A DNA stretch of 55,492 nt from Verrucomicrobiota bacterium (GTDB lineage Bacteria > Verrucomicrobiota > Verrucomicrobiia > Limisphaerales > UBA9464): contig VHCG01000025.1 of NCBI GenBank assembly GCA_016871805.1, positions 1-55,492 on the forward strand, written 5' to 3'. A program made the translations under genes and the position numbers. The notes under the pieces were generated by a model. It was not told where the DNA came from. It did not search any database and saw nothing but the letters and a program-made list of their open reading frames with translations. The stretch's first letter is position 1. Every line of letters starts with the position of its first letter. Shown in pieces: positions 32,537 to 41,401 of this stretch.

Positions 32537-34537
32537 CTACTCGGGATTGGACTCCAACCAAGCCCGGATCGCGGCGGCCTGGGGGTGGTTGGGGTCCAGT
32601 TCGAGGACACGCTGATAGTGGGGTCGCGCCCGTTTCGGATCCCGCAGCTCCCGGACGCAGAGGCCCGCGAGGGCGAGTCGGTTGGCAGCGGAATCGGCCC
32701 CCAGCTTCACGGTCTCGTCGAGCTCCTCTGCGGCGTCGACGGAATACCCCGACCGGGCCAACGCGGCGGCGAAGAGCTGGTGGGCGGCGGCCGACCGGGG
32801 CTCGAGCGTGGTGGCGGACTCGCCGGCGGTGAGGGCGATGTCGACCCGACCCGCCTCGAGCGCCGCCCGGACGAGCTGCTGCCAGCCCTGCGACCACGAT
32901 GGATCGAGCTCCACCGCCTTGCCGAGGGCTGTGATCCGGTCGGTGGTGGTCTGGGCGGCGGCCGCCTCGGCGGCGGCGCGGTTGCCCTTGGCGAGAACGG
33001 GGGCGGGTCCCCTCGGAAACCGGGCGATGATCGGCGGTGCAGGAGGCTCAGGCTTCGGCAGCGGTGTGATCCGGGTCGTGGGCGCGGTGACAATCGGCCT
33101 CGGTGCCGGAATCGGGGTCACCACGGGCGGCGGAGGGACGGGCTTCGGTTTCGGTGCAGGAACCCCTTTGGCGATGGGGGCATTCGTGGAAACGGGCTTC
33201 GTCGCCCCCGTGTCTCCGCGGAACCATTTCACGGGATTTCCCCATCTGACCACTGGCCGGGTCCATCCCGAGGGATCCATCCGCCGCCAGAACCCCTTTC
33301 GCTGGCCGGCGTCCCGGGCTGGAGCCTCCGAGCCTTCCTCCGTCTCCGTATCCGCCTCCACGACTGCGGTTGTCTCGGGCGCCGTAGGTCCAGGCACCGG
33401 CGTGGCGGCGGTCGTCCCAGGGGTAGGTTGGGATTCCTGGGTCTCTGGCTCCCGGGCGGTCCGGAACTCGGGAGTCTCCTCGACCCGGACCACCTCCAGC
33501 GGGGGTTCCGGCGCCGGTACAGGGGTAGGCACCGGAGCGGCACTGGGTGACGGGGTCACCGGTGTTGTTGGCTTCGTCGGCGTCGGGGGCGGGTTCGTGG
33601 CGCCGGCGGTGTCCGTGGTGGGGCCCGTGGGAAGTGAAGGGGACGTCGTGGTTGGGAGCAGGTTCGGAGCGGACGCAGACGACTTGGAAGGCGGATTCGT
33701 TCCGGTCCCGACCCCCGCCGCGGGTTGCTGGATTCGGTTGGTCTGGGAGAGAGCCCGGGTGGCGACGGCATTGGTGGCGGCCGCGCGAGGTGGATTCAGG
33801 GTGAGGTCCAGCTGACGGGCCAGTTCCTGGACCTGTGCGGCCTGCGGACCCTTGGGATTCAGGGCGAGGTAGGCCTCGAATCGGTCGAGGGCTCCCTTCC
33901 GATCCCCAATCTGGTGTTGGACAATCGCAAGGTTGAGCAGAGCCTCCGGGTATTGGGGACGCAGTTTCAGGGCTTCGCCGAACTGGGTCTGCGCCTCGCG
34001 CCAGCGGCGTTTCTGGGCCATGACCCGCCCGAGACCATTGCGGAGCGCCGGATCCCGGGGCGAGAGCTGTGCTGAGATGGACAGGGTCCGCTCGGCGGCG
34101 TCGAGCTGTTGGGTCGCAAGCTGCGACTCGCCGAGAAGCCGCCAGGCCATGACATTGGTCCGGTTCCGTTCGATCCCGAGGTAGACGCGCAGGTGGCGTT
34201 CGGCGTCGGCCCAGCGGCGGGCCTCATATTCGAGGGAACCGAGGTTGTGGTGGATGTCGAAGAGGTTGCGGTTGAACTCCAGTGCCCGCAGGTAGGCCTT
34301 CCGTGCCTCGTCAGGATTCCCTGATCGATGGTAGGCAAGGCCCAGCTGGCTCCAGGCGACGGCGTTGTCGGGGAGATCCTGGACGGCCCGTTCGAGCAGC
34401 GGGGTGGCGACCTCTACCTTGCCTGCCGCGAGGGCGGCATCCCCCTTCCGGAGTGCCTCCATGCCGCGGGGGCTGCATCCGGCGACGAGAAGGAGTCCGA
34501 GGGCGAGGAAAAGGGCGGCCCGGTTCACTGGAATCAC
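32537..34537 (-). CDS. TPR-repeat lipoprotein with Pro/Thr-rich linker
   Basis: A 666-residue protein. The N-terminus is a lipoprotein signal (ALFLALGLLLVAGC, lipobox LVAGC). It is followed by about six TPR units (residues 30-250, for example AWSQLGLAYHRSGNPDEARK), then a long Pro/Thr/Ala-rich linker (about 270-520). The linker contains a Trp-rich island (KGFWRRMDPSGWTRP), and further TPR units run to the end. It is likely held in the periplasm or outer membrane as a scaffold. The only start codons near the signal are GTG at 34537 and 34528. The predicted promoter places transcription at or within a few bases of 34537, so a leaderless GTG start is possible. Confidence 0.85.
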   Translation of the reverse strand: MIPVNRAALFLALGLLLVAGCSPRGMEALRKGDAALAAGKVEVATPLLERAVQDLPDNAVAWSQLGLAYHRSGNPDEARKAYLRALEFNRNLFDIHHNLGSLEYEARRWADAERHLRVYLGIERNRTNVMAWRLLGESQLATQQLDAAERTLSISAQLSPRDPALRNGLGRVMAQKRRWREAQTQFGEALKLRPQYPEALLNLAIVQHQIGDRKGALDRFEAYLALNPKGPQAAQVQELARQLDLTLNPPRAAATNAVATRALSQTNRIQQPAAGVGTGTNPPSKSSASAPNLLPTTTSPSLPTGPTTDTAGATNPPPTPTKPTTPVTPSPSAAPVPTPVPAPEPPLEVVRVEETPEFRTAREPETQESQPTPGTTAATPVPGPTAPETTAVVEADTETEEGSEAPARDAGQRKGFWRRMDPSGWTRPVVRWGNPVKWFRGDTGATKPVSTNAPIAKGVPAPKPKPVPPPPVVTPIPAPRPIVTAPTTRITPLPKPEPPAPPIIARFPRGPAPVLAKGNRAAAEAAAAQTTTDRITALGKAVELDPSWSQGWQQLVRAALEAGRVDIALTAGESATTLEPRSAAAHQLFAAALARSGYSVDAAEELDETVKLGADSAANRLALAGLCVRELRDPKRARPHYQRVLELDPNHPQAAAIRAWLESNPE

Positions 34538-34543
34538 CCTGCG

Positions 34544-34572
34544 TGGTTACGGTGCTGATGGACCACCGTCAA
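34544..34572 (-). promoter_or_regulatory. Predicted promoter of the TPR lipoprotein gene
   Basis: On the minus strand TTGACG (complement of 34567-34572) and TAACCA (complement of 34544-34549) are separated by 17 bp. The -10 box ends only 6 nt before the GTG start codon, so the predicted first transcribed base is close to the start codon itself. Confidence 0.5.
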
Positions 34573-34686
34573 CGCACAAGCTCGGTGGGAGCGTGGCGAT
34601 CGCCGTGGTGCTGGATCCATTGGTCTTTCCTCCCTGTCAGGATTCGGCCGGGTCATTCGTTCCTAAACCCATTCGTCGTTCTCGTC

Positions 34687-35988
34687 ATGAGCCTACCTGG
34701 ACCGTCCCCATCTCCGCGGCCGACCCCTCGCCCTTGGAGGACCTGGCTGATACCGATGGTCATTCTGGGACTGGGCGGACTCGGATTTGCGATCCTCTCA
34801 CGGCCGCCCGTGCGGCCGCCGGTGCCGGCGGGTAAACCGCTGCTGGTCCGGACCCAGGTGAAGCCTCTCAGGGCCCAGGACTACGCCGTGACCCTCCGCT
34901 CCCAGGGCGTCGTCCGGGCCCGGCATGAGGTGGTCCTCTCCGCACAGGTCCAGGCCAGGGTCCAGACGGTGTCCGCCGCCTTCGAGCCCGGCGCCTTCTT
35001 CCGGGCCGGGACGGTGCTGGTGGAGCTGGAGTCGGACGACTACCAGACGGCAGTGTCCGCCGCCGAGGCACGTCTCAAGTCGGCCACCGCGGCCCACCGG
35101 CTGGCCGAGCTGAACCACCGCCGGAACCAGACCCTCCAGAAGGAGTCGCTCCTGCCCGAGGCGCAGGCCGAGACCAGCGCCACGGCCCTCGCCCAGGCCG
35201 AGGCGGAAAGGGAGGCCGCCTCGGCGTAGGTGGAACGGGCACGACGGGATCTCGGGCGGACCCGGGTCCTGGCGCCCTTCGATGGTTGTGTGCGACGGCG
35301 TGCGGTGGCTCCAGGACAGCTGGTCGGTCCCGGGGCCCCTCTGGGGGAGGTCTTCTCGGTCGACACCCTCGAGCTGCGTCTGCCGATCGCCGGGCGTGAC
35401 CTCCGGTTCCTCGACCTGCCCGAGCAGGTCCGACACCACGAGATCGCATCGGATCCGGGATACTGGTCTGCCGGACTCCAGGTCGACTGGCCTGAAAACG
35501 CCATGCCGGAGGTCGTGTTGACGGATTCCCTCAATCCAACCTCCGGGATCCGATGGACCGGACGCATCCTTCGGGCGGAGTCGGCCCTCGACGAGAACAC
35601 CCTCGACGTTCTCCTGCTGGTTCATGTGGAGGATCCCTTCGGCCTCGACTCCGCCTCGGTACCTCTCCGATTGGGACAGCCCGTGAACGGATCGATCCGG
35701 GGTCGTACCCTCACGAACGTCATGGTCCTGCCTCGGTCGGCGGTCCGGGAACTCGATCGCGTCCACCTGGTGGATCCCCAGACGCGGACGCTGTCGACGC
35801 GTCGGATCACACCGCTGTGGTCGGACGAGGAGCAGGTCGTGGTGCGGGACCCGTCCATCGCCGACGGAACGTTTGTCGCGACGACGCATCTGGTCTACGC
35901 GCCCGAGGGTTCGACGGTGGAAATCCTCCCGGACGTGGCGGTCGGGAGTGCCACGGCCGTACCCTCGGGGAAGGGGGGTACGCCGTGA
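34687..35988 (+). pseudogene. RND efflux periplasmic adaptor (HlyD/MexA type) interrupted by an in-frame TAG
   Basis: The frame codes for 433 residues if the TAG at 35227-35229 (codon 181) is ignored. Before it come a membrane anchor, a lipoyl half (GVVRARHEVVLSAQVQARVQ) and a helical hairpin. Directly after it the same frame continues with ERARRDLGRTRVLAPFDG, the second half of the hairpin and lipoyl domain, then the beta-barrel and membrane-proximal domain. No frameshift or missing segment is seen around the stop, so it is a simple nonsense change. Adaptors link an inner-membrane RND pump to an outer-membrane channel. The downstream pump gene is itself deleted, which supports loss of function. 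A sequencing error is possible but less likely given the neighbours. Confidence 0.85.
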
Positions 35989-36419
35989 TCCGCTGGTTCG
36001 CCCGGAACGGGATCGCGGCCAACTTCCTGATGTTGGCCATCCTGGCGGGTGGGATCTACATGGCGGTCTTCCGGATCCCGCTGGAGATCACGCCCGCCTT
36101 GAGCTGGCGGACGGTGATGATCGAGATGCCCTATCGCGGCGGCACGGCAAAGGATGTCGAGCGGGCGATCCTGATCACCTCGATCACGACCTTCGTCGGG
36201 CTGGCTCCGATGATCTTCGACCGGTCGCTCGAGGCGCAGTTCCTTATTCCGATGGCGGTCTCGATGGGCTTCGGTATCCTCTTCTCCACGGTGATCACCC
36301 TGTTCGTGGTGCCCTGCGTCCTCCTCCCCGCGGACGATGCGATTTCGGCGTGGCGGCGCTCGACCACGGGGACCGCTACCCTATCGGAACCCGAGACAGT
36401 GCTCCGCTCCCTCCCATGA
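35985..36419 (+). pseudogene. RND efflux pump remnant with a large in-frame internal deletion
   Basis: Only 144 codons remain, against about 1,030 or more in intact pumps of this family. Residues 1-61 are a normal N-terminus ([20 protein letters not shown], then [14 protein letters not shown]). Residues 62-144 are the final part ([40 protein letters not shown]), normally found near the last two membrane helices. The porter domains, docking domains and most membrane helices are absent, so it cannot transport. The GTG start overlaps the adaptor stop by 4 bp and the stop overlaps the next start, so operon punctuation survived the deletion. Confidence 0.9.
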
Positions 36420-38119
36420 CCCCGAACCCGAACACCTCCCCGCAGCAGCGACTCCATGACCTCGACGCCCTCCGGGCCGCCGCCATGGTGGTGGGCATCG
36501 TCTACCATGCCGCCCTGTCGTTCGCGGCGGGACTCCCGTGGCTCGTCCAGGATGCGGCCCAGGATCTCGGGGCGTTCGCCTTCTAGGCGTGGGTCCACGG
36601 GTTCCGGACGCAGCTCTTCATGCTGCTGAGCGGCTTCTTCACCGCGATGCTGTGGCGTCGCAAGGGACTGAAGGCGCTGCTGAAGCACCGGTGCCAGCGG
36701 GTCCTGGTGCCGTGCCTGCTGGGGGTGGTGACCGTGGTTCCGGCGATGGGATGGGCGGCGGGCTTCGCGATGAGCCGGAACGACCGGGGGGCGACGGGAG
36801 GCGCGCCCGTGGAGCCCGCCTCGGCCAGCATGTGGGCCGCGGTGCGGCTTGGGGACCTCACCGCCATCGGGGAGCATCTGGCGAAGGATGGCGGGACGCT
36901 CACGAACCTGCACCCGGTCTTTGGTCTGCAGCCGCTCCAGTGGGCGGCGTTGAATGGACGGCGGGAGGCCGTCGTGTTCCTCCTGGACCGGGGGGCCCCG
37001 GTGGATGGGCGATCCCGCGATGGCCACTCGGCGCTTCACGGGGCGGCGTTCCTGGGGGAGTCGGAGGTCGTGGAACTGCTGCTCAACCGCGGAGCTGAGG
37101 TCAACGCGGCCAGCCAGGACGGCGAGACCCCGCTGCGCAGCGCCGGCCAGGAGTTCGGAACGGTGCAGTTCATCACCGGCCTGCTCGGGATCCCGGTCGA
37201 CCGGGTCCGCTGGGAGTCCGGACGCGAGGCGGTCCGGACGCGGTTGGTCGGGGCAGGGGGAGCGGTCGTGGCGCCTCCCGGAACCACCCGCGGCGGCATG
37301 TCCGGCTCGTCGGCCGGATCCCCGGTCTGGCGGTTCCTCGTGGACACGCCGGTCTTCGTCCTCATCTGGTTCCTCTGGTTTCTCGTCTGGCTGGTGGCCC
37401 TCTTCGTTCCCTATGCCCTGGTGGCCCAACGCCTCGGATGGCGGGTCCGGCCCGGGGCCTGGATCCTGTCCCCGCTCAATCTCCTGTGGCTGGTGCCCCT
37501 CACGATGGTTCCGACCGGGATGATGGCGTTCGATCTCGGGATCGGTCCGGACACCGCACAGGGCATCGTCCCGATGCCCCACGTGCTCCTGTACTACGCG
37601 CTCTTCTTCTTCTTCGGCGCCGTCTACTTCGACTGTGACGATCGGGAGGGGCGCCTCGGTCGGTCCTGGCGCTGGATGCTGCCGTTCAGTGTCCTGGTGG
37701 TGTTCCCCCTGGCGCTGGAGTTCGCGACCGGACGTCTGGGGTTCCGGGGCCTCCTGCTGCCGACGTCGTGGCATCGGACGGCCTCGGTGCTCCTTCAGTC
37801 GGTGTTTGCCTGGACGATGTCGTTCTCCGCGATGGGCCTGTTCGCTGCGCTGCTAACCCGGGCGAACCCGGTCATCCGGTACCTCTCGGACTCCTCCTAC
37901 TGGCTGTACCTGGCCCATCTCCCGCTGTGCATCGCGGGTCAGACGGTGATCCGCAACTGGCCGGGTCCGGTCTGGATCAAGCTACCGCTCTTCTCGCTCG
38001 TGCTGACGGTGTTTCTGCTGGCGACCTATCAGATCCTGGTCCGCTACACCTGGGTGGGGCGCCTTCTGAATGGTCCCCGGACGCGAACCCCCACCCATCC
38101 GGATCCTGCTGCGGCATGA
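36416..38119 (+). pseudogene. Acyltransferase-3 membrane protein with inserted ankyrin repeats, interrupted by an in-frame TAG
   Basis: The frame spans 568 codons with one TAG at 36584-36586 (codon 57). The first part (RLHDLDALRAAAMVVGIVYH) is the start of an OafA-like acyltransferase with Arg20 and His31, the pair used in catalysis. After the TAG the frame continues with WVHGFRTQLFMLLSGFFTAML. About residues 140-265 are three ankyrin-like repeats (for example GLQPLQWAALNGRREAVVFL, HSALHGAAFLGESEVVELLL) inserted in a loop, followed by eight or so more membrane helices. The first ATG after the stop is at 36620; a product from there would lack the catalytic first helix. Its start overlaps the pump remnant stop (ATGA). 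Confidence 0.8.
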
Positions 38120-38336
38120 GACTCACGGAGGCCCAGATTCGGACCGGTGGGCCGTTCCTGGACCGTGGATCTGCCGATCTCGGCCTTCCGGTCGCTTCAG
38201 CCGAAACTGTATCCGGGGGCCCAGGACCTCGAGGTCATCGACATCTACGCCCTGACGCTCAGGGAGGACGCCGGACTCGAGCTGCACCAGGTCGAGGTCC
38301 TGCCCGGCGAGGTCCGTAGAGGAGGGGGGGTGGGTC
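38116..38336 (+). pseudogene. Fragment of a fourth gene at the end of the decayed operon
   Basis: An ATG at 38116 overlaps the acyltransferase stop (ATGA) but its frame is short and of poor composition. From about 38150 a different frame has coding character and reads SWTVDLPISAFRSLQPKL, then LEVIDIYALTLREDAGLELH. This resembles the end of a carbohydrate-binding or CIA30-like beta-sandwich domain. It runs into the uspA gene on the other strand without a proper ending. I read it as the frameshifted and truncated remnant of a gene whose middle is lost. The family assignment is weak. Confidence 0.4.
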
Positions 38337-39197
38337 TCAGCCCATCCCCACGCCGGTCCCGGCCGGGATGTTGAGGATGGGGCAGGGGGTGTGGTGAAGG
38401 ACCCGTTCGGAGGTCGTGCCTCGGAGACCGTCCAGAAAATGGTCGGGGCCGTCCGTCGTCATGACCATGAGGTCGGCCCGGAGATCGCGAGCGGTCTGGA
38501 GGATCTGCTGGACCGGATCGCCGTCGTTGCGGAGCAGCTCACACGTCCACCCCGGGAGTTCCGGGAAGGTGACGGATGGGGTTTCAGAAGGGTCGGCGAC
38601 GTGGAGCAGGGTGATCCGACCCGAGGCGAGGCCGAGGCTGTCGATCAGGCGTCGTGCGGCATCGAGGGCCCGGTGGTGACGTGGTTTCGGTGCGATGGGG
38701 ATGAGGATCTGACGGAGGGAGACGCTGCCGTCGGACCGTGAGACAAATCCCTCGGCCCCGTGGGGGATGAAGAGGGTCATGAGACCGGAGTGTTTCGCGA
38801 GGGGCGCGCCGACGTGGCGTCGGAGCCATCCGCGGGCTCCTGGATCGGTGTGGATGGCGAGGACGATCAGGTCCGCCGGATGCTTCTCGAGGAACTCGAC
38901 ACAGGACGCCACTGGATCGGTGCCCTGGGTGATCACCTTCTTCACGTCGATGCCGAGATGCCCCACGTCGGACCGGCTTCCCTCCCTCGGGATGAGGTTC
39001 CACCGAACGAGGGTATCCCGCACCCCGGGGAAGTCGTGCCAGTCGGCGTGGTCGTGGTGCGAGACATGGAGCACCCGCAGCCGACACCGGGCGGCGAGGG
39101 TCAGCTTCAAGGCATGGAGGAAGGCCACATGGCTTCCCTCGGAGAAGTCCGACGGGTGGAAAATGCCTTCGATGGCGAGTCGGGTGGGGGTGTTCAT
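38337..39197 (-). CDS. Tandem UspA-domain universal stress protein
   Basis: A 286-residue protein with two Usp domains. The first begins EGIFHPSDFSEGSHVAFLHA and includes HPADLIVLAIHTDPGARGW. The second begins LRQILIPIAPKPRHHRALDA and ends RADLMVMTTDGPDHF with GTTSERVLHHTPCPILNIP. The G-x2-G-x9-G(S/T) nucleotide loop is partly kept in the second domain. The role is stress protection, otherwise undefined. The ATG at 39197 is chosen because the Usp fold starts soon after; the frame upstream covers the divergent promoter region. Confidence 0.9.
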   Translation of the reverse strand: MNTPTRLAIEGIFHPSDFSEGSHVAFLHALKLTLAARCRLRVLHVSHHDHADWHDFPGVRDTLVRWNLIPREGSRSDVGHLGIDVKKVITQGTDPVASCVEFLEKHPADLIVLAIHTDPGARGWLRRHVGAPLAKHSGLMTLFIPHGAEGFVSRSDGSVSLRQILIPIAPKPRHHRALDAARRLIDSLGLASGRITLLHVADPSETPSVTFPELPGWTCELLRNDGDPVQQILQTARDLRADLMVMTTDGPDHFLDGLRGTTSERVLHHTPCPILNIPAGTGVGMG

Positions 39198-39244
39198 GTT
39201 GGCGGAGTGTGGTGTGACGATCGGAGTCGACGAGGACTCCGGCA

Positions 39245-39272
39245 AGAGGTGACGCGTCAGAGGTGACGCGAC
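39245..39272. repeat. Tandem 14-bp direct repeat in the uspA-ubiB divergent region
   Basis: AGAGGTGACGCGTC (39245-39258) is followed directly by AGAGGTGACGCGAC (39259-39272), 13 of 14 bases identical, and then by a partial third copy, AGAGTCGCC. It lies 48 bp from the uspA start and 74 bp from the ubiB start. It may be an operator or a neutral duplication. Confidence 0.6.
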
Positions 39273-39346
39273 AGAGTCGCCTTGGATTCGATCGCCCGGA
39301 CCACTTCCCCGCTGGCGGAATCCCTGGTGCGCCGACAGACTGTTTC

Positions 39347-41038
39347 ATGATCGCTCAACGGCTGCGGGCCGTCCGCCAGACCCTCTCGGACATCGGACGT
39401 TCCCGGGAGATCGTCTCGGTGTTCCTGAAGTACGGCTACGAGGACCTGGCCCTGCGCCTGCATCTGCCGCGGCTGATGGGGTTGCCGACGCGCCGGCTCC
39501 GGGCCGAGGCGGACTCGGTACGGGATCTGACCCAGCCCCAGAAGCTCCGGAGGGCGCTGGAGGAGCTTGGGCCGACGTTCGTGAAGGCGGGACAGATCCT
39601 GTCCAGCCGATCCGGCATCATGCCACCCGAGTTCATCGAGGAGCTGGTGCGACTCCAGGATTCGGTCTCCTCCCTGCCGTTCGAGACGATCCGACGGGTC
39701 GTCGAGGAGGAGCTCAAGCGTCCGGTGTCCGACGTCTTCTCTGAGATCGACGAGCAGCCGATCGGCTCGGCCTCGATGGCCCAGGTCCACAGGGCGCGTC
39801 TTCGGACCGGTGAACGGGTCGTCATCAAGGTCCAGCGTCCCGACATCCGCAGGACCGTGGAGACGGACCTGCACATCCTCGAACGCCTCGCCCAGCTGTT
39901 GGAGTCGCAGATCGAGGAGACGCGGGCATGGCAGCCCTGTGCGCTGATCGGGCAGCTGAGGCGCGATCTCCTGCGCGAGCTCGACTTCACGGTGGAGGCC
40001 GGGAACCTGCAGCGCTTCCAGCGTCAGTTCGCCGGCGAGCCGGACCTGAAGCTCCCACGGGTGTGGGTCACGGAGAGCACGAGCGGGCTGCTCGTGATGG
40101 AGTTTATGGACGGCGAGAAGATGGGGCGGTTCCTCGAGGACGAGTCGAACGGTCCCCTGCGGCCACGGCTCGCCCGTCGGCTGGGGGACCTCATGCTCAA
40201 GCAGATCTTCGTCCACGGGTTCTTCCACGCGGACCCCCATCCGGGAAACTTGCTCATCCTTCCCGGACCCCAGCTCTGCTTCATCGATTTCGGGAAGATG
40301 GGGTTCCTGTCCCAGGGACAGCGGGACCACTTCGGCCGGCTGGTGGTGGCCATCGCCGAACTCGACGAATCCTCCGCCACCCGGGCCCTTGTGGATCTGG
40401 CCGATCTCGGCAGCCACCAGGAGTCCACGCGCCTGGAGGTGGACATGGCCGACTTCATCCATCGGAACTTCAACGTGCCGATGGCCCAGTTCTCCTTCCA
40501 GCGGGTCGCCAAGGAGCTGCTGACTCTCATTTCACGACACCGCCTCTTTGTCTCGCCCGACATCGTCCTGATGCTCAACGCCTTCGGTCAGCTTGAGGAG
40601 ACGGTCCGACAGCTGGACCCGGGGCACGACCTGATGGCCCAGGCCCGGCCGTTCCTGAGGGACCTTCGACTGCGTCGGCTCAAGCCGAAGGAGATCTGGA
40701 AGTCGATCTTCCGTGGAGGCGACGAGGTCGTGTCCCTCTGGCGGACCCTGCCGCGCGACGTGAAGACCCTCGTCGGGAAGCTGAAGGAAGGAGAGGCCCG
40801 GGTGACCCTCCGTCATGACGGCCTCGAACCCCTCCGGGTCTCGCTCGACCAGGTCACCAATCGCATCGCCTTTTCGATCGTATTGGCGTCCCTGATGATG
40901 GCCAACGCGCTGATCATCCATGCGCGTATGCCCCCACTCTGGCATGGGGTTCCGGTGGTGGGGTTGGTTGGCTTTTTTGTGACAGCCGTCCTGGGACTGT
41001 GGCTGTTGGTTTCAATCTTGAGACATGGCCGGATGTAG
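39347..41038 (+). CDS. UbiB/AarF (ABC1/ADCK) family atypical kinase
   Basis: A 563-residue protein. The ABC1 signature includes ELGPTFVKAGQILSSRSGIM (KxGQ motif), the nucleotide lysine in VVIKVQRPDIR, and the catalytic and metal residues in FFHADPHPGNLLIL and CFIDFGKMG. Two membrane helices follow at the C-terminus (about 505-525 and 535-560). The family supports ubiquinone or menaquinone synthesis, probably as an ATPase that moves lipid intermediates. I chose the ATG at 39347, which is close to the conserved N-terminus. It stops with TAG at 41036-41038, showing that TAG is used as a normal stop in this genome. Confidence 0.93.
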   Translation: MIAQRLRAVRQTLSDIGRSREIVSVFLKYGYEDLALRLHLPRLMGLPTRRLRAEADSVRDLTQPQKLRRALEELGPTFVKAGQILSSRSGIMPPEFIEELVRLQDSVSSLPFETIRRVVEEELKRPVSDVFSEIDEQPIGSASMAQVHRARLRTGERVVIKVQRPDIRRTVETDLHILERLAQLLESQIEETRAWQPCALIGQLRRDLLRELDFTVEAGNLQRFQRQFAGEPDLKLPRVWVTESTSGLLVMEFMDGEKMGRFLEDESNGPLRPRLARRLGDLMLKQIFVHGFFHADPHPGNLLILPGPQLCFIDFGKMGFLSQGQRDHFGRLVVAIAELDESSATRALVDLADLGSHQESTRLEVDMADFIHRNFNVPMAQFSFQRVAKELLTLISRHRLFVSPDIVLMLNAFGQLEETVRQLDPGHDLMAQARPFLRDLRLRRLKPKEIWKSIFRGGDEVVSLWRTLPRDVKTLVGKLKEGEARVTLRHDGLEPLRVSLDQVTNRIAFSIVLASLMMANALIIHARMPPLWHGVPVVGLVGFFVTAVLGLWLLVSILRHGRM

Positions 41039-41401
41039 TCCTGGGACGGTTTCTGGGCTGAAAACCGCGGAAAACGGGACGCTTTGCGTTCTCCGGTGCA
41101 TCCGGAACGGGGTGCGTGAATGGCGGGGCGTGGGTTGGCCTACGACTTGCACCCCCCCTCCCGTTCGTGAAAACGGGAAAACGCTTCCATGTCTCCGTGC
41201 CTCGCTCGGTTGAAATCGAGCCATTCCGCTATTCGGGATTGGCCGTCGTCTTGTCCCTCTGCGGGGTGATCGCCGGGATCTGTTCCTGGGCGACCCCGAC
41301 GGGTCGGTCCTCCGGACCCATCGCGGGGACCTCGATGCGTCCCGCGATGATCGCGCCGGTCGGGGCCCAGCTGTCCCCACTGCCACAGAACCATCAGCCT
41401 T
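41039..41401. other. Region between ubiB and prmA with no confident gene
   Basis: In this 363-bp gap between convergent genes, one plus-strand frame (41116-41496) is open and GC-rich at third positions. It has one hydrophobic stretch (SGLAVVLSLCGVIAGICSWA) but overlaps the end of prmA by 95 bp and has no good start or ribosome binding site. The minus strand has only Arg/Pro-rich frames typical of shadows. I see no terminator with a T-run. A small membrane protein is possible but not supported. Confidence 0.35.

Noticed and set aside
35227..36586. TAG reassigned to an amino acid in this organism
   Set aside because: Intact genes in the window end with TAG at the expected family length (for example the UbiB and LarA-family genes), and the operon also has a large deletion, so decay is simpler.
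36131..37774. A 547-codon minus-strand open frame across the broken pump and acyltransferase genes
   Set aside because: It is rich in Arg, His and Glu with no domain, whereas the plus-strand frame shows membrane helices and ankyrin repeats. It is a shadow and does not explain the TAG codons.
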